A stretch of DNA of 64,000 nucleotides from Papio anubis (Eukaryota; Chordata; Mammalia; Primates; Cercopithecidae): assembly GCF_008728515.1 (NCBI RefSeq), contig NC_044981.1, forward strand, positions 111,343,702 to 111,407,701, read 5' to 3'. Position 1 is the stretch's first letter, and each line of letters opens with the position of its first letter. This document shows, piece after piece, positions 10,531 through 22,412 of this stretch. The notes below the pieces were generated by a model. The model had not been told where the DNA came from. It was given only the letters and a program-made list of their open reading frames with translations, and searched no databases. A program made the position numbers and the translations under genes.

Positions 10531-10838
10531 GCTGGGTGCGGTGGCTCACGTTTGTAATCCCAGCACTTTGGGAGGCCGAGGCAGGCGGATCACCTGAGGC
10601 TGGGAGTTCGAGACCAGCCTGACCAACATGGAGAAACCCCGTCTCTAGATTTTTAGTAAAAATATATAAAATTAGCTGGGCATGGTGGCGCATGCCTGTA
10701 ATCCCAGCTACTCGGGAGGCTGAGGCAGGAGAGTCACTTGAACCTGGGAGCTGGAAATTGCGGTGAGCCGAGATCGGGCCATTGTACTCCAGCCTGGGCA
10801 ACAAGAGCGAAACTCTATCTCAAAACAAACAAACAAAC
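10531..10838 (+). mobile_element. AluS
   Basis: A complete sense Alu ending in an (AAAC)n tail, with perfect 16-base target repeats at 10515-10530 and 10839-10854. The A-rich linker is expanded to 'agatttttagtaaaaatata'. Confidence 0.95.
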
Positions 10839-10915
10839 AAAATACCTAAGGTGATGACCTACATTGACAAGGCTGAGATCACAGGAGGGAGGTGAAGTTA
10901 AGAATTTCATTCTTT

Positions 10916-11220
10916 GGCCAGGTGCAGTAGCTCACACCTGTAATCCCAGCACTCTGGGAGGCCGAGGAAGGCGGATTACTGGAGGTTAGGAGTTCTAGAC
11001 CAGCCTGGCCGACATGATGAAACCCTGTCTCTACTAAAAATATGAAAATTAGCTGGGCATGGTGGCACGTGCCTGTAATCCCAGCTACTTGGGAGGCTGA
11101 GGCAGGAGAATCACTTGAACTTGGGAGGTGGAGGTTGCAGCGAGCCAAGATCGTGCCACTGCACTTCAGCCTGGGCGACAGAGTGAGACTCCATCTCAAA
11201 AAATAAAATAAAATAAAATT
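10916..11220 (+). mobile_element. AluS
   Basis: A complete sense Alu ending in an (AAAAT)n tail. It is the third sense Alu in a row within 1 kb. Confidence 0.95.
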
Positions 11221-11964
11221 AATTTTTTCTTACTCATATTGAAGACTTAACTTTATGGTCCTACTCCAATTTGTGAAGTATTTTCCCCATCCTTTGTGGT
11301 TCATGATATGCCTTTTGTCCTAGAAACCAACCATTTTACCAAGACCTTTAGGAAGGCCCAGCACTCATCAATAGCAGTTCCCTGGACAATCCACTGACTC
11401 CATGGTTATGTACATGTATGTTTAGGACATGGTGCTCTCGTAGGCAGCATTCCACCCACAGTTGCCAAGTGGTCGGACTCTGGTCTTTCAGGAATGTACA
11501 CTGGCTATTCAACTCCGTCCCATCTACCGTGAGCAATGCTGTCTGACCACTAATATGCAAGCTGTGGCCCTGTGTGAGCTACGGGCAGGACCCAGGTCAG
11601 GTGAGAACTCCATTGCTGGGCAGCATCTAAAACCATGTGCAGAAGCCTGGCCTCAGAGGAGGGCGGGGTGGGAGCTCAGGGGCTGGCTTGGGGGTGGAGT
11701 TGCTAACCACGGCTTAGGCACTCCACCATGTCCAGAGCTTCTTGTGCATCCTCTGAATCAGGCTGGGGAAACTTTGGTGGCAGTTGCTGCCTGTGTTACC
11801 ATTACATACAGATCAAGACTCTATTATAGGCACACCAGGCACCCTGGATCAGGGACCTATAGAGACGGACTGAGGTGCAGATGTAGAGGTAGCAACATTG
11901 GAGACTAGGTAATGCTGCCACAGAACCAGAACCTAGGCTGTTAGCATCTCATCTAGTCCAGGGG
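11221..11964. other. Unique sequence, no gene seen
   Basis: No repeat family was recognised. A frame of 148 codons (11462-11908, plus) has no recognisable domain, and its composition looks non-coding. Confidence 0.5.
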
Positions 11965-12099
11965 ATTCTAACCTTTTATGTGCCTCGGATGCCCTTGGAC
12001 AAGCTGGTGAAGCCCATGGATCCCTTCTTAGAATATTTTTTAAATGCCTAAATGAAAACACTTACGATTATAAAACAAATCAATGATAGTAAAATGCTT

Positions 12100-12393
12100 G
12101 TTTTTTTCTTTGAGACAGAATTTTGCTCTTGTTGCACACCTGGAGTGCAGTGGCGTGACCTTGGCTCACTGCCACCTCTGCCTCCCTGGCTCAAGCGATT
12201 CTCCTGCCTCAGCCTCCCGAGTAGTTGGGACTACAGGTGTGTGCCGCCATGCCTGGCTAATTTTTGTATTTTTAGTAGAGATGGGTTTTCACCACATTAG
12301 CCAGGCTGGTCTCGAACTCCTAACCTCAAGTGATCCACCCGCTTTGGCCTCCCAAAATGCTGGGATTACAGCCATGAGCCACTGCACCCAGCC
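12100..12393 (-). mobile_element. AluS
   Basis: A complete antisense Alu inserted in the ancient repeat at 11965-13030. Confidence 0.95.
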
Positions 12394-12649
12394 TGAAATG
12401 CAATTATTAAAGTATAGAAAAGGTACCACATTTGGTTATAGCAATGTATGTGCCTCTTTATTTACATGTGATACAAAGACAGTGGGAGATCTAATAACTA
12501 CTATAATTTTGATGCAGTAAGAAGCATAAATGCTATTTTGAATATTTGTAGAAACTGTCATGTCATATTAAAATATCTGTGATTGGTGACAAAGACATAG
12601 GTACTTTTTCCCTGGAGGTCTAGTGGCTAGGAAAAAAAAAAAAAAAAAA

Positions 12650-12940
12650 CCACTCACAGTGGCTCATGCCTGTAATCCCAACACATTAGGAGGCTGAAGT
12701 GAGATGATCACTTGAGCCCAGGAGTTCGAAACCAGCCTGGACAATGTGGCAAGACTTCGTATCTACAAAAAATAAAAAATTAGCGTGGTGTGGTGTGGTG
12801 GTGTGCCTGTGGTCCCGGCTACTGGGGAGGCTGAGGTGGGAGGATTGCTTGAGCCTGGGAGGTGGAGGCTGCAGTGGGCTATGATTGTGCCACTGTACTC
12901 CAGTCTGGGCGACAGAATGAGATCCTATCTCAAAACAAAC
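12650..12940 (+). mobile_element. AluJ
   Basis: A sense Alu with 'gatgatcacttgagcccagg' and an imperfect tail. Unusually, a run of about 18 A (12632-12649) precedes its head, so an older tail or an expanded target site lies there. The linker region carries a 'gtggtgtggtgtggtggtg' expansion. Confidence 0.93.
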
Positions 12941-13030
12941 AATAGGGAAGGAAATGCTACATCACAGCCATAAAGATGTTACATTTTTTCCCCATTCAAA
13001 TTCAGACCCCTGAATTCTAGTTCATTCTGC

Positions 13031-13204
13031 TGTTCTGAAGTACAGCTGTTAAGAGTTTTGGGGTGTATCTGTCTCTGGCTGCATTATGGTTTACAGTGTT
13101 ACATGAAGATCTGTTGATTGACTAGTTGTTTTGTCATAATGCTTGACTTTTTCAGAGGATACGGATTATAGGTTTGTAACAAATGCTGTAAGAATGCACT
13201 TGTT
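13031..13204. other. Short unique interval
   Basis: AT-rich unique DNA between the ancient repeat and the next Alu. It may still belong to the older element, but I cannot align it further. Confidence 0.4.
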
Positions 13205-13496
13205 GGCCAGGCGCGGTGGCTCACACCTGTAATCCCAGCACTTTGGGAGGCCGAGGTGGGTGGATCACTAGGTCAGGAGTTCAAGGCCAGCCTGGCCAAG
13301 ATGGTGAAACCCTGTCTCTACTAAAAATACAAAAATTAGTCAGGCATGGTGGCGGGCGCCTGTAATCCCAGCTACTCAGGAGGCTGAGGCAGAGAATTGC
13401 TTGAACCTGGGAGGCGGAGGTTACAGTGAGCCGAGATCACGCCACTGCACTCCAGCCTGGCGACAGAGTGAGACTCCTCAAAAAAAAAGAAAAAAA
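13205..13496 (+). mobile_element. AluS/Y, young
   Basis: A near-consensus sense Alu flanked by exact 12-base target repeats 'aatgcacttgtt' at 13193-13204 and 13497-13508. Low divergence marks it as one of the younger copies. Confidence 0.96.
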
Positions 13497-13508
13497 AATG
13501 CACTTGTT

Positions 13509-13807
13509 ACTTAATTTTTACTCCCTTGTGTGAACACATTTATGAAAAAGCAATGTACAAATATATGTATGTGGATTTTCTGGGAATATAGAAGGTAAAT
13601 TATGATAAAAACAGGCTGGGCACATTCTAGTTACACAAACAAACAAAACAAACCCTGGCTACTATCAGATGGGAGGGAACTAGGATTCTCTTTAAATATC
13701 TATTGTGAAAAATACTCCTTATAGCTTTAAGTGTATTAAACATACACACTCTAGTTAAAACAAACAAAATAACCCTGACAATAGGGGAATAAAAAGAATA
13801 TTAATGA
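13509..13807. other. AT-rich unique sequence
   Basis: No gene was recognised. It contains two A/C-rich patches, 'acaaacaaacaaaacaaa' and 'aaaacaaacaaaat'. Confidence 0.45.
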
Positions 13808-14099
13808 GGCCCAGAGTGGTGGCTCACGCCTGTAATCCCAGCACTTTGGGAGGCGGAGGTGGGTGGATGGCTTGAGGCCAGAAGTTTGAGACCAGTCTGG
13901 CCAACATGGCGAAACCCTGTCTCTACTAAAAATGCAAATTAGCTGGGCATGGTGGTGCATGCCTGTAATCCCAGGTACTTGGGAGGCTGAGGCAGGAGAA
14001 TCATTTGAACCTGGGAGGTGGAGGTTGCAGTGAGCCGAGATCATACCACTGCATTCCAGCCTGGGCGACAGAGCAAGACTCTGTCTCAACAAAAAAAAG

Positions 14100-14128
<29 letters not shown>
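13808..14128 (+). mobile_element. AluS
   Basis: A complete sense Alu with a long A-rich tail broken by G and C (14089-14128). Confidence 0.95.
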
Positions 14129-14130
<2 letters not shown>

Positions 14131-15025
14131 TTCTGAATGAGTGGGTTGGCTCATTGCCTTGCTGCTGTTTTCCCAAGTCCCTATGCATCTCTTCCTCAGT
14201 TAATCCCTATAGTGTGTTCTTTGGGCAGCTTTCACAGATGATTCTTCTGGTCTGGGACCTCACCTTGGCAGATGTCACTACTGCCAGTCCTCAAGCAGAC
14301 GGGGGCATGATCACACATTTGTGCGCCACAGTGGGTAATTGGAGCCACTCACCATCTCTGGCCTATTAGTTTTTTACATTTCAATTAAAGGCAGAAAGAA
14401 ATCAGTATCCACTCTTCTTGGGAAGATTTCTAACTGAAACCCACCACGCCAAAGGTTATGTGATTTTTCTTTTCTCATGCTGTGGCCTCAGAAGAGATGG
14501 TTGATAACTGGCTCCTCCCAATACTCCCCATAATAATACTTCTTTTTCTCTGTGAATGCCCTAAGTCATCGGGAGTTCATGAGCCCATTAATTAACCTTT
14601 CTTCGTAATGGAGACTGCATATCACTCAGTGGGAGTCAAATACACGCTACCATCAGTAGGGTAGCGAATGAGCAAAAACAAATCCATCAGAGCCCGAGTT
14701 ACGACACCCAGAGGACTTTGAATGAGCCTACACAATGGGAAACAGTTTGCGGTTTCCAGCAGCACCTGGATGATAGTCCTTCCAAAGTGAGCAGTGGAAA
14801 ACTCTCCCGCACTGGAATGCAGGATGCTTATTTACTTTTTGAGTTGATGAGTTGTCTGGTAAAAGTAGGTAAGGAAAGGAGTCCCCAGGCTAAAGCTTTT
14901 TGAATGGAGATTCCTAAAATATTTTTTTAAAAAATGTTTTCAAAAATAGAAAATTAACTTTTCAGTGCAGAGGAAAAGAATAAAAACATGAGTAGCAGAA
15001 GGCAACTGCTTAAAAATCAATTCAT
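14129..15025. other. Unique sequence, no gene seen
   Basis: About 0.9 kb without a recognised repeat. Open frames of 60-71 codons show no familiar protein. Confidence 0.5.
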
Positions 15026-15305
15026 GGCTAGGCATGGTGGCTCACGCCTCTAATCCCAGCACTTTGGGAGGCTGAGGTGGGCAGGTCGCTTGAGCCCCGG
15101 ACCTTGAGACCAGCCTGGGTAACATGGTGAAACCCTGTCTCTACCAAAATACAAAAATTAGCTGGGTGGGGTGGTGCGTGCCTGTAGTCCCAGCTTCTCT
15201 GGAGGCTGAGCCTGGGAGGTTGAGGCTGTAGTGGGTCATGATTGCACCACTGCACTCCACCTGAGCAACAGAGTGAGCCCCCCCCAATCTTAAAAAAAAA
15301 AAAAA
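15026..15305 (+). mobile_element. Alu (S/J)
   Basis: A sense Alu with a small deletion in the right arm after 'ggaggctgagcctgggagg' and a poly-A tail of 14. Confidence 0.94.
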
Positions 15306-17010
15306 GACAGCTTTCTGAGTGGAATATATAGGGTTTTCAATGTATGCATCTATTTGAAGATTATAAAGGGTTTACAAATTTACTGTAAAGGGAGAGGGAT
15401 ATGCCCTTGATTTGGGAGTATACCTCTCCAAATATACAGTTAACTGGTGTTTTACTGTATATTTGGAGAGGTGTACTCCCAAATAAAGGGCAGGGATGGG
15501 GAAGGACACTTCAGAATTGCCAAGTGAAATTATTCTTGGGACGGACAGCTTTTGAGTGGGAGGCTTTTGAGTTCCTAAACAGTGTTTTGGGACAAATTGT
15601 GCATAAAGATGCATTATGGGCTGAGCAATGGCTGGGCAGGGTCACTGGAGGGTGTAGGACGAGAGGACGCAGGAAAGATCCTGCAGGATATGCCTGGAGG
15701 ACATCTAAGATATTTATGGTGACTATTTTCTTTAGGCTGCCTAGAGGACAATCACTGCTTGTTTCTTCCTGAATCCTTGGTTTTGTTTTAACTTTTACGT
15801 AATTTTATATTATTGTAGGAAAATTGGAAAACAAAGAAGGGTCAGGAACTCCCAGTGAGGGGAATAGGCCACAGAACATTCTCTACCATTAATTAAGGGT
15901 TGGGCAAAAGGAAAAACATTTTCCAAACACCTGACCTTTAAGAGCGACTTTTTCTAGCCCTGTGGGCCTTAGAAAGTTTAATGGCCATTGAGACTCATTC
16001 CTTGGTGGAAGAAACTAGCATAAACCCATTTGTTTTAGGTAAGAAATAGCAACTTCACTGGCGCTGGAAAATAGCATTGGATACACAGCGCACTTCATTC
16101 CAAGAGATATTACAAGAGATCCCTGACAGTCAGATTTCCCGATTGATTAGCTATTTCTCGATGCGTATTATTGCTTTTCTTGTCACGTTTAAGAAGCTTG
16201 GTTGCCTTCCCAGTTTTCTAGGAAATCGGTGTCAGGTAACACTCCCAGCTGCCTCCCATGAGGAGTTACCTCTAGAGGGCAGAGAGTTTTATCTGGCACT
16301 GAAAACTTGCTGGTTGCTTTTCTGGATCCATGTTTATTTTCAGTTCAAAGACAAAGTAGAAAACTTGAGAGTGGAAAATGTTACCTTTTAGTTCACACTC
16401 TTTTAATCCCTTAGTCCTCATAAAATAAACATTCTAAAGTATAAGCAGTAGAAATAATGTAAACTCTACAGAAACAGAAATAAATTAGTTTCTTTCAGTC
16501 TTGGTGGAGGTCCTTTTGCTGAATGCCACACTCCGCTGCGAACAGAATTCATCTTGAACCAAGAAGAAATCTTTGGCCTATTTCACTGTGTCTCCAGCAT
16601 TGCATAACAGACATTTTTCAAATTCAGTTTCTTCTCCAACTGCAGCAAAAAGGCAAAGAGTAGTCTGTTTCAGGAGTCTGAAAAATAGAAAAAAAAAAAC
16701 ATGTTTGAGTAGTTTAAGAATAGCTTTCTCCTCTGGTGTTAAACCGTTAACACGTTATAGCTCTAAAGTTTGAGGCCAAAAGAAAATTCAAGAGCAGAGC
16801 GATGGTTCTGTTCACTAGATAAGGCTGATCTGTGTTTGGAATATTTGACTTAGCAGACGTGGAGAATCAGTCTGCACCACTCTGGAAGGGCAGGCACAGC
16901 TACGCCATGCAGCATTCTAAACTTCCCAAGAGATTTACTTGGGGATACTGGCAGAATTCCCAGAACTTCCAAGTTTGTAGGATCCTGTGGAATGAGAATA
17001 TTTAGGATTT
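15306..17010. other. Mostly unique 1.7 kb with a strong hairpin
   Basis: No repeat family was recognised, apart from the inverted repeat at 15403-15491. A frame of 104 codons (16077-16391) and others of similar size have no recognised product. This is one of the larger repeat-poor stretches. Confidence 0.5.
15403..15491. repeat. Near-perfect inverted repeat, hairpin-forming
   Basis: Arms 15403-15440 and 15454-15491 are 38 bases each, pair with only two mismatches, and are separated by a 13-base loop. The length and loop would suit a pre-miRNA-like fold or a small palindromic DNA transposon. I do not recognise the sequence as a known miRNA or MITE. Confidence 0.9.
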
Positions 17011-17315
17011 TTTTTTTTTTTTTAATTTTTTGAGACAGAGTCTCACTTTGTCACCCAGGCTGGAGTGTAGTGGTGAGATCTTGGCTCACTGCAAGCTCCA
17101 TCTCCTGGGTTCAAGCAATCCTCCTGCCACAGCCTCCTGAGTAGCTGGGATTACAAGTGTGCACCACTATGCCCAGCTAATTTTTGTATTTTTAGTAAAG
17201 ACGAGGTTTCACCATGTTGGCCAGGCTGGTCTTGAACTCCTGGGCTCAAGTGATTCACCTGCCTCGGCCTCCCAAAGTGCTGGGATTACAGGTGTGAACC
17301 ACCATGCCCAGCCTT
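17011..17315 (-). mobile_element. AluS
   Basis: A complete antisense Alu with poly-T at 17008-17023 and a target repeat 'tttaggattt' at 17001-17010 and again at 17317-17326. Confidence 0.96.
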
Positions 17316-17327
17316 GTTTAGGATTTT

Positions 17328-18134
17328 AGATAAGGAATCCTGTTACCTTGGATTTTGGGTTTTATCGAGTAGGCACAGAAAGCAATGTCTGAAAAATACC
17401 ATTTAGGACAGCATGGAAGTTCATGGTCCTGGAAATTAGTACTAAAGTTTTGCTGCTTTCTCTCAAAGGCTATTAAGATTCGTTGCCATTCTTGAATCCT
17501 GTAATCTCTTAGAAAGAGAAATAAATCAAACGACGTTAAAAACAAAAGCAAAAACAAAAACGAAGACACAAAACAACACTTAAGTCCCAGAAAAAAATGT
17601 GTTCACCCCTCTAAAATGTAAATGCAATATGTTGCCTTTAATCTGAGTTGATACATGGAAGGACTTATCTTTTAGGCCAAGAAAGTGCAACTCTGCTGAA
17701 ATCCTGTGAGTTGGCCTCCCAGAGATAACTGAGCGGTTTGGAGCCAGATAGGGTGCTTGATTAGTTTCTAGACAGAAGATATTGATGAAGAGAGGGAACG
17801 AGGAGCTTCAAATACTCCCCTAACATCTGATTCAAGTGAGGGGAATAAACAGAAAACAGGAGTATTATAAGCACAACAAAGATGAACAAAAAGAAAATAT
17901 TTCAGAGACACGGCCAGCCTCACTGTAGTGGCTCTGGTATCCCTTGACCTGAGGGTCAATGACTCTTGGGATGGCGTGCTAGGGTAGAGATGACCCTTTG
18001 CTTGGCAAGGCAAGGCTGGACAAGGCCTTCCATGCTCCGGAGATTGGTGGTGGAGGACCAGCTGATTAGCCACATTACATTTGTATCCCGTGATTTTGTG
18101 TCTAAAGGGGCTTAGAGTTTGTGGTCTGACTTTA
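17328..18134. other. Unique sequence, no gene seen
   Basis: Nothing was recognised. An A/C/G-poor patch with 'aaaacaaaagcaaaaac' lies at about 17540-17570. The minus-strand frame at 17768-18226 runs through the neighbouring Alu and is not a gene. Confidence 0.5.
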
Positions 18135-18432
18135 TTTTTTTTTGAGATGGAGTCTTGGTCTGTCGCCCTCGCTGGAATGGAGCGACGCAATATCAGCTCA
18201 CTGCAACCTTCGCCTCCTGGGTTCAAGCAATTCTCGGGGTTCGGCTTCCCAAGTAGCTGGGATTACAGGTACCTGCCACCATGCCCGACTAATTTTTGTA
18301 ATTTTAGTAGAGATGGGGTTTTGCCATGTTGGCCAGGCTGGTCTTGAACTCCTGACCTCAGGTGATCCGCCTGCCTCGGCCTCCCAAATTGCTAGGATTA
18401 CAGATGTGATTACAGGATTACCGTGCCCGGCC
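18135..18432 (-). mobile_element. AluS
   Basis: An antisense Alu with a local duplication near its head, 'gattacagatgtgattacag', and 'tgtggtc'-like words on both flanks. Confidence 0.94.
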
Positions 18433-19180
18433 TGTGGTCCCATATTTTAAGAAAAACAGAAGGACTGGCCAAAGTATAGAAAGTCTCATTACAGATGAAA
18501 ACAATCAGAGATGCAATAGCTAAGGTGAGAATGTAAAAACCAATCTGTTGTTTATTGCTTATCATTGGAAGAAGCAATTTCAGAAGTTAACTCAGTGGGA
18601 AAATATTTTGGAAGATATCATATACGAAACATTCTATTTTGGCATGGGAATAAGAAATCAAAATGTGCTAAGAAAAAAATGTTTTTAAGGGGAATTAAGA
18701 ATTTCACAATTGTTACCTAAGCTTTAAAACATTCCATTTTAGTTAGATAGGAGAGATTTAATTTAGCAACATAGGAGAGATTTAATTATCACTATCTTTT
18801 AGATGTTGATGAGGATTATTTAAGTATAAAGCTGGAGCTTCCATCCTACTTGGCCCCCGCCTGGAAGCGGAAAGGAAGAGGGCACACAGCACTCCTTGGA
18901 TGGCTCAGGGTGATACATTGGCACCTCTTTTCTCGGAACACAATGGTGATGAGCAATTTTTGAATTGCTCTGTGAAAAGATAAAGTTTCAAGACTAAAAC
19001 TACAGAGCTCAGGTGCCCTCCCAGGGCACTTTGTAACCCTGTGGTTTGTGACTTGCGACTGAACAAATCATGTTCACAGAAGGGCTGGCAGGCAGCAACC
19101 CAACTCAAGATTAATTTATGGTTATTAAATATCATTGAAAATTTCTGCCCATTTTTCCCTTGTATTGATACATTACATAC
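18433..19180. other. Unique sequence with a short tandem echo
   Basis: No gene was recognised. 'aggagagatttaatt' occurs twice at about 18749-18788 in a short direct duplication. Confidence 0.5.
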
Positions 19181-19468
19181 ATTTTTGAGACCGAGTCTTG
19201 CTCTGTCACCCAGGCTAGAGTGCAGTGGCATGATCTCAGCTCACTGCAGCCTCCACCTCCTGGGTTCAAGCGATTCTCCTGCCTCAGTCTCCCAAGTAGC
19301 TGAGATTACAGGTGTGCACCACCACGCCTGGCTAATTTTTCTATTTTTAGTAGAGACAGGGTTTCGCCATGTTTCCCAGGCTGGTCTCAAACTCCTGGGC
19401 TCAAGTGATCCACCCACCTTGGCCTCCCAAATTGCTGGGATTACGGGCATGAGCCACCACACCCGGCC
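19181..19468 (-). mobile_element. AluS
   Basis: A complete antisense Alu with a short, impure T tract. It abuts the L1 3' end at 19469. Confidence 0.95.
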
Positions 19469-19985
19469 TAATATTTTATATTCTTATGGGGTATATGGGA
19501 GTGTTTATTACATGCCTAGAATGTGTAGTGATCAAGTCAGGGTAACTGGGGTGTCCATTATCTTGAATATTTATCATTACTGTATGTTGGTATCATTTCA
19601 AGTACTCTCTTCCTGTTACTTTGAAGTATACAAAATATTGTTGCTGAGTATAGTCATCCTAGATTGCGATCAAACATTAGAGCTTATTTCTTCTGTCTAA
19701 CTGTATGTTTGTACCCAAAACCAACCTCTCTTCATACCCTCCTCCCAGCCACCCATCCTTCCCAGCCTCTGGCATCTACCATTTATTCTGCCTATGAGGC
19801 TAAGCTTTTTAGCTTCCACATGAGAGTGAGAACATGCAGCACTTGTCTTTCTGTGCCCAGTTTATTTCTCATAATAACCTCCACTTCCATCCACGCTTCT
19901 GTAAATGACATTATTTCATTCTTTTTAATGGCTAAATAGTATTCCACTGTCTATACATACCACATTCTCTTTAACCATTTGTCTG
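19469..19985 (-). mobile_element. L1 3' end (L1MA/L1PB-like)
   Basis: Antisense of a primate/eutherian L1 3' end. Words seen are 'gttactttgaagtataca', 'ctaactgtatgtttgtaccc' and 'gtattccactgtctata'. It is 5'-truncated. Confidence 0.85.
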
Positions 19986-22412
19986 TTGATGCCATAAGCC
20001 AGTTTAGGAAAGAAATGAGTTTCTTTCCTGAACTTATTTCTGCATGTGTAATTCAAGAAAAAGCAATTCTTTTGTAAATAACAAACATTTATAGCAGGAC
20101 TGGAGTAAATCTGATTCCGTACTCAACATAACTTTTCAGAGCGGAATAAAGAAGGGAGTCCCTGAATTCTTTAGGAAATTTGCCAGACTTTATTGTGTGT
20201 TCATTTGAATGAATCTTGCCAAAGTTCAGAAATATGATAAAGTTTCGGAATGAGAAAACAGAATAGGGGGAAAAAATATCAAATCCTTCGTTCCAATAAT
20301 CTTTAAACAAAAGACTCAACAGCCGGATCAATTTCACTGGGACAAACAACTTATTTTAATTAGTTCTATTTAGTTACATCCAAAAGAATGAGTCATGCCC
20401 TTATTCTAACAATAGTGAAGGGACTACAGAGAAGTCTTGGGAAGAGGGAGCAAGGAGAGCTCAAATTCTGGTGCTTTTTTGGCATATAACGTTCACCTTT
20501 GGTTTCACATGGTTTCCTAGGAGGTGAAACAGGCTTGAAAGGTGAGGAAGGGAAGGACAGAAAGTTGTCATCAACCAAGCGCAATCTTCTTCCCGAGTGG
20601 GAGGCGCCTTCAACACTTTCCTGGGGGAATAATGAGTGTGCTGCTCAGTACCTGGGTATCCATGTCATCTACGGTGTGATCCCTGAGGGAGCAAAGTCAG
20701 CAAGCCAGACATTTCCTTTCGGATGCCCACGCTTGTCCGAGCTTTAACGTTTTTATCTTATGCATTTTGAACAGCCACAGACCTCTGATTATTAGTAGAA
20801 GTGGTCCCTGATGGCTACAGTGAGAGGCACAGGAAACAGACAATGCTTGCTGGGTCATTACTGAGGAGCCACCGAGAGGGAACATTTGCTTTGTATGGTG
20901 GTTTTATCTTAGGACACTGGATCTGTTTTTGATTGTTCCAGCAGGGTCAAACGATGGGTTTTGAACCACTGCCCACTTAGCCTAGAACAGTATTTAGCAA
21001 TTCACAAAGAAGAAGGAGGCCTTGGATTGGGGGGTGGGTAGAGGGTGGAAATGCCATTCCATTAGAGAATTAGGAAAGAGCTGGCTCTATTATACTTGGA
21101 CTAAAAAGAGTTATGACAAAATCATAGCTTTTAATACCCAAACAATCATCTTTACTTATTTAAAAAAAAATTACCCCATTATCCTCAAATACCTGTCTGT
21201 TCAAATAGCTGATATCATCTTTTGGAATGGGCCAAAGTTCATTTTGCCCGTGACTGAAATGAAAAGGGCATCTTTCGGTTTGGGGCATAAAGGTTGGGGT
21301 AATATCGAGAGTCAACAGATGGGAGTTGAGTCTTGGCTTTTGGAGTCACTAGCTGCACAACTTGAGCAGGTTGTCGACTGCTCTGGGCAGAGTTCTTGCA
21401 GCTCTTAAACAAAAATACTACCCACCTCCCTGGGTTGATGCCAGCATGACATGTGATGAGGCTGGCAAAATGATGTGTGCCAGCTACGAAACGAGAGGCA
21501 GTGCCACAGGGTGGCAAGGCAGCTCTGTAGCCTTGCAGACCAGGGCCACCCCTCAGTGACCAAGGGGTAGGCTTGGTCCTCTTGAAGCCTTGTGGCCTTA
21601 TGGGACAACACTTGGCTGCAGAGGTGCTGTGACCACCCCTGCAAAGTGCTTAGCACAATGCCCAGTGCATCGGAGGTAATTACCACAGGCCCCTGTCCTG
21701 CCCTGCAGGCCCCGTCTATAAGATCTGGAGGAACTCTTGTTAGGGAGTAGGTAATAAAGGATTTAAGGGTATGTATCAGTAAAGCTAAGGATGTGTCCCT
21801 TCGCATTACTTGAGTCCTAACTACAATGATTAAGGTATAACTGGACTTACGTGACCTACTTGGAGAGCATGTGAAAACTCACCAAAAAGCTGGAAAAATA
21901 CTGTCCAAGACAGATAGGAGAATTGAACACACTTATTCTGGAGAAAAATGACAAACAGCAGAAATGTAACATAATGGGTTCCTGACATAAAAAGAGAGAT
22001 TAGTTGGTATTGCTAGGCCAACTAGCAACTGGGGACATAGCAATATTTCCCCACGGCCTTACTGGGGAATGCAAGACATTCGCTACACACAAACTCACAC
22101 CAAAAGACAAACAACATTTTATCAATGCTTGAGTTTATGGGTTTCTTTGTTAAACTAGTCTCCCTTACTTCATTTTCTAGAGTTTTTTTTTTCTGAAATA
22201 ACAAAGATAAAAGATGCAGTTATGGCTCCAACTTAACACAGCTCCCGCTTCTCAGCAAAAACCACATACAAACACTACCCAAACAACATCCACAACCCAA
22301 AACAAACAATTTCACACCTTGTTTTAATGTAATTTCATTTATGGGTCCCTTATCTTTCTCACCATAGCCTAGGTCTTTAGTGTTTTAGCAACAAAGGCTT
22401 AACAAAAAAACT
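19986..22412. other. 2.4-kb repeat-poor stretch
   Basis: No element was recognised across 2.4 kb, the longest such gap in the window. Short frames, the longest 133 codons on the minus strand at 21405-21806, lack any recognisable motif. C/A-rich text lies at 22240-22315. Confidence 0.45.

Larger units (their letters stand above)
10192..10854. repeat. Three copies of one 16-base target site around two Alus
   Basis: 'aaaatacctaaggtga' occurs at 10515-10530 and 10839-10854, and with one change at 10192-10207. The copies sit before the first Alu, between the two Alus and after the second. The shared site shows that the second Alu used the duplicated target site left by the first. Confidence 0.9.
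11965..13030 (+). mobile_element. Ancient DNA-transposon-like repeat cut by two Alus
   Basis: Three blocks (11965-12099, 12394-12640, 12943-13030) read on as one old dispersed repeat that I recall from mammalian genomes. It starts near 'gattctaacctttta' and has inner words 'gtctaataactac'-like and 'ccctgaattct'. A hAT-type family is likely, but I cannot name the subfamily, and the orientation is assumed. Confidence 0.4.
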
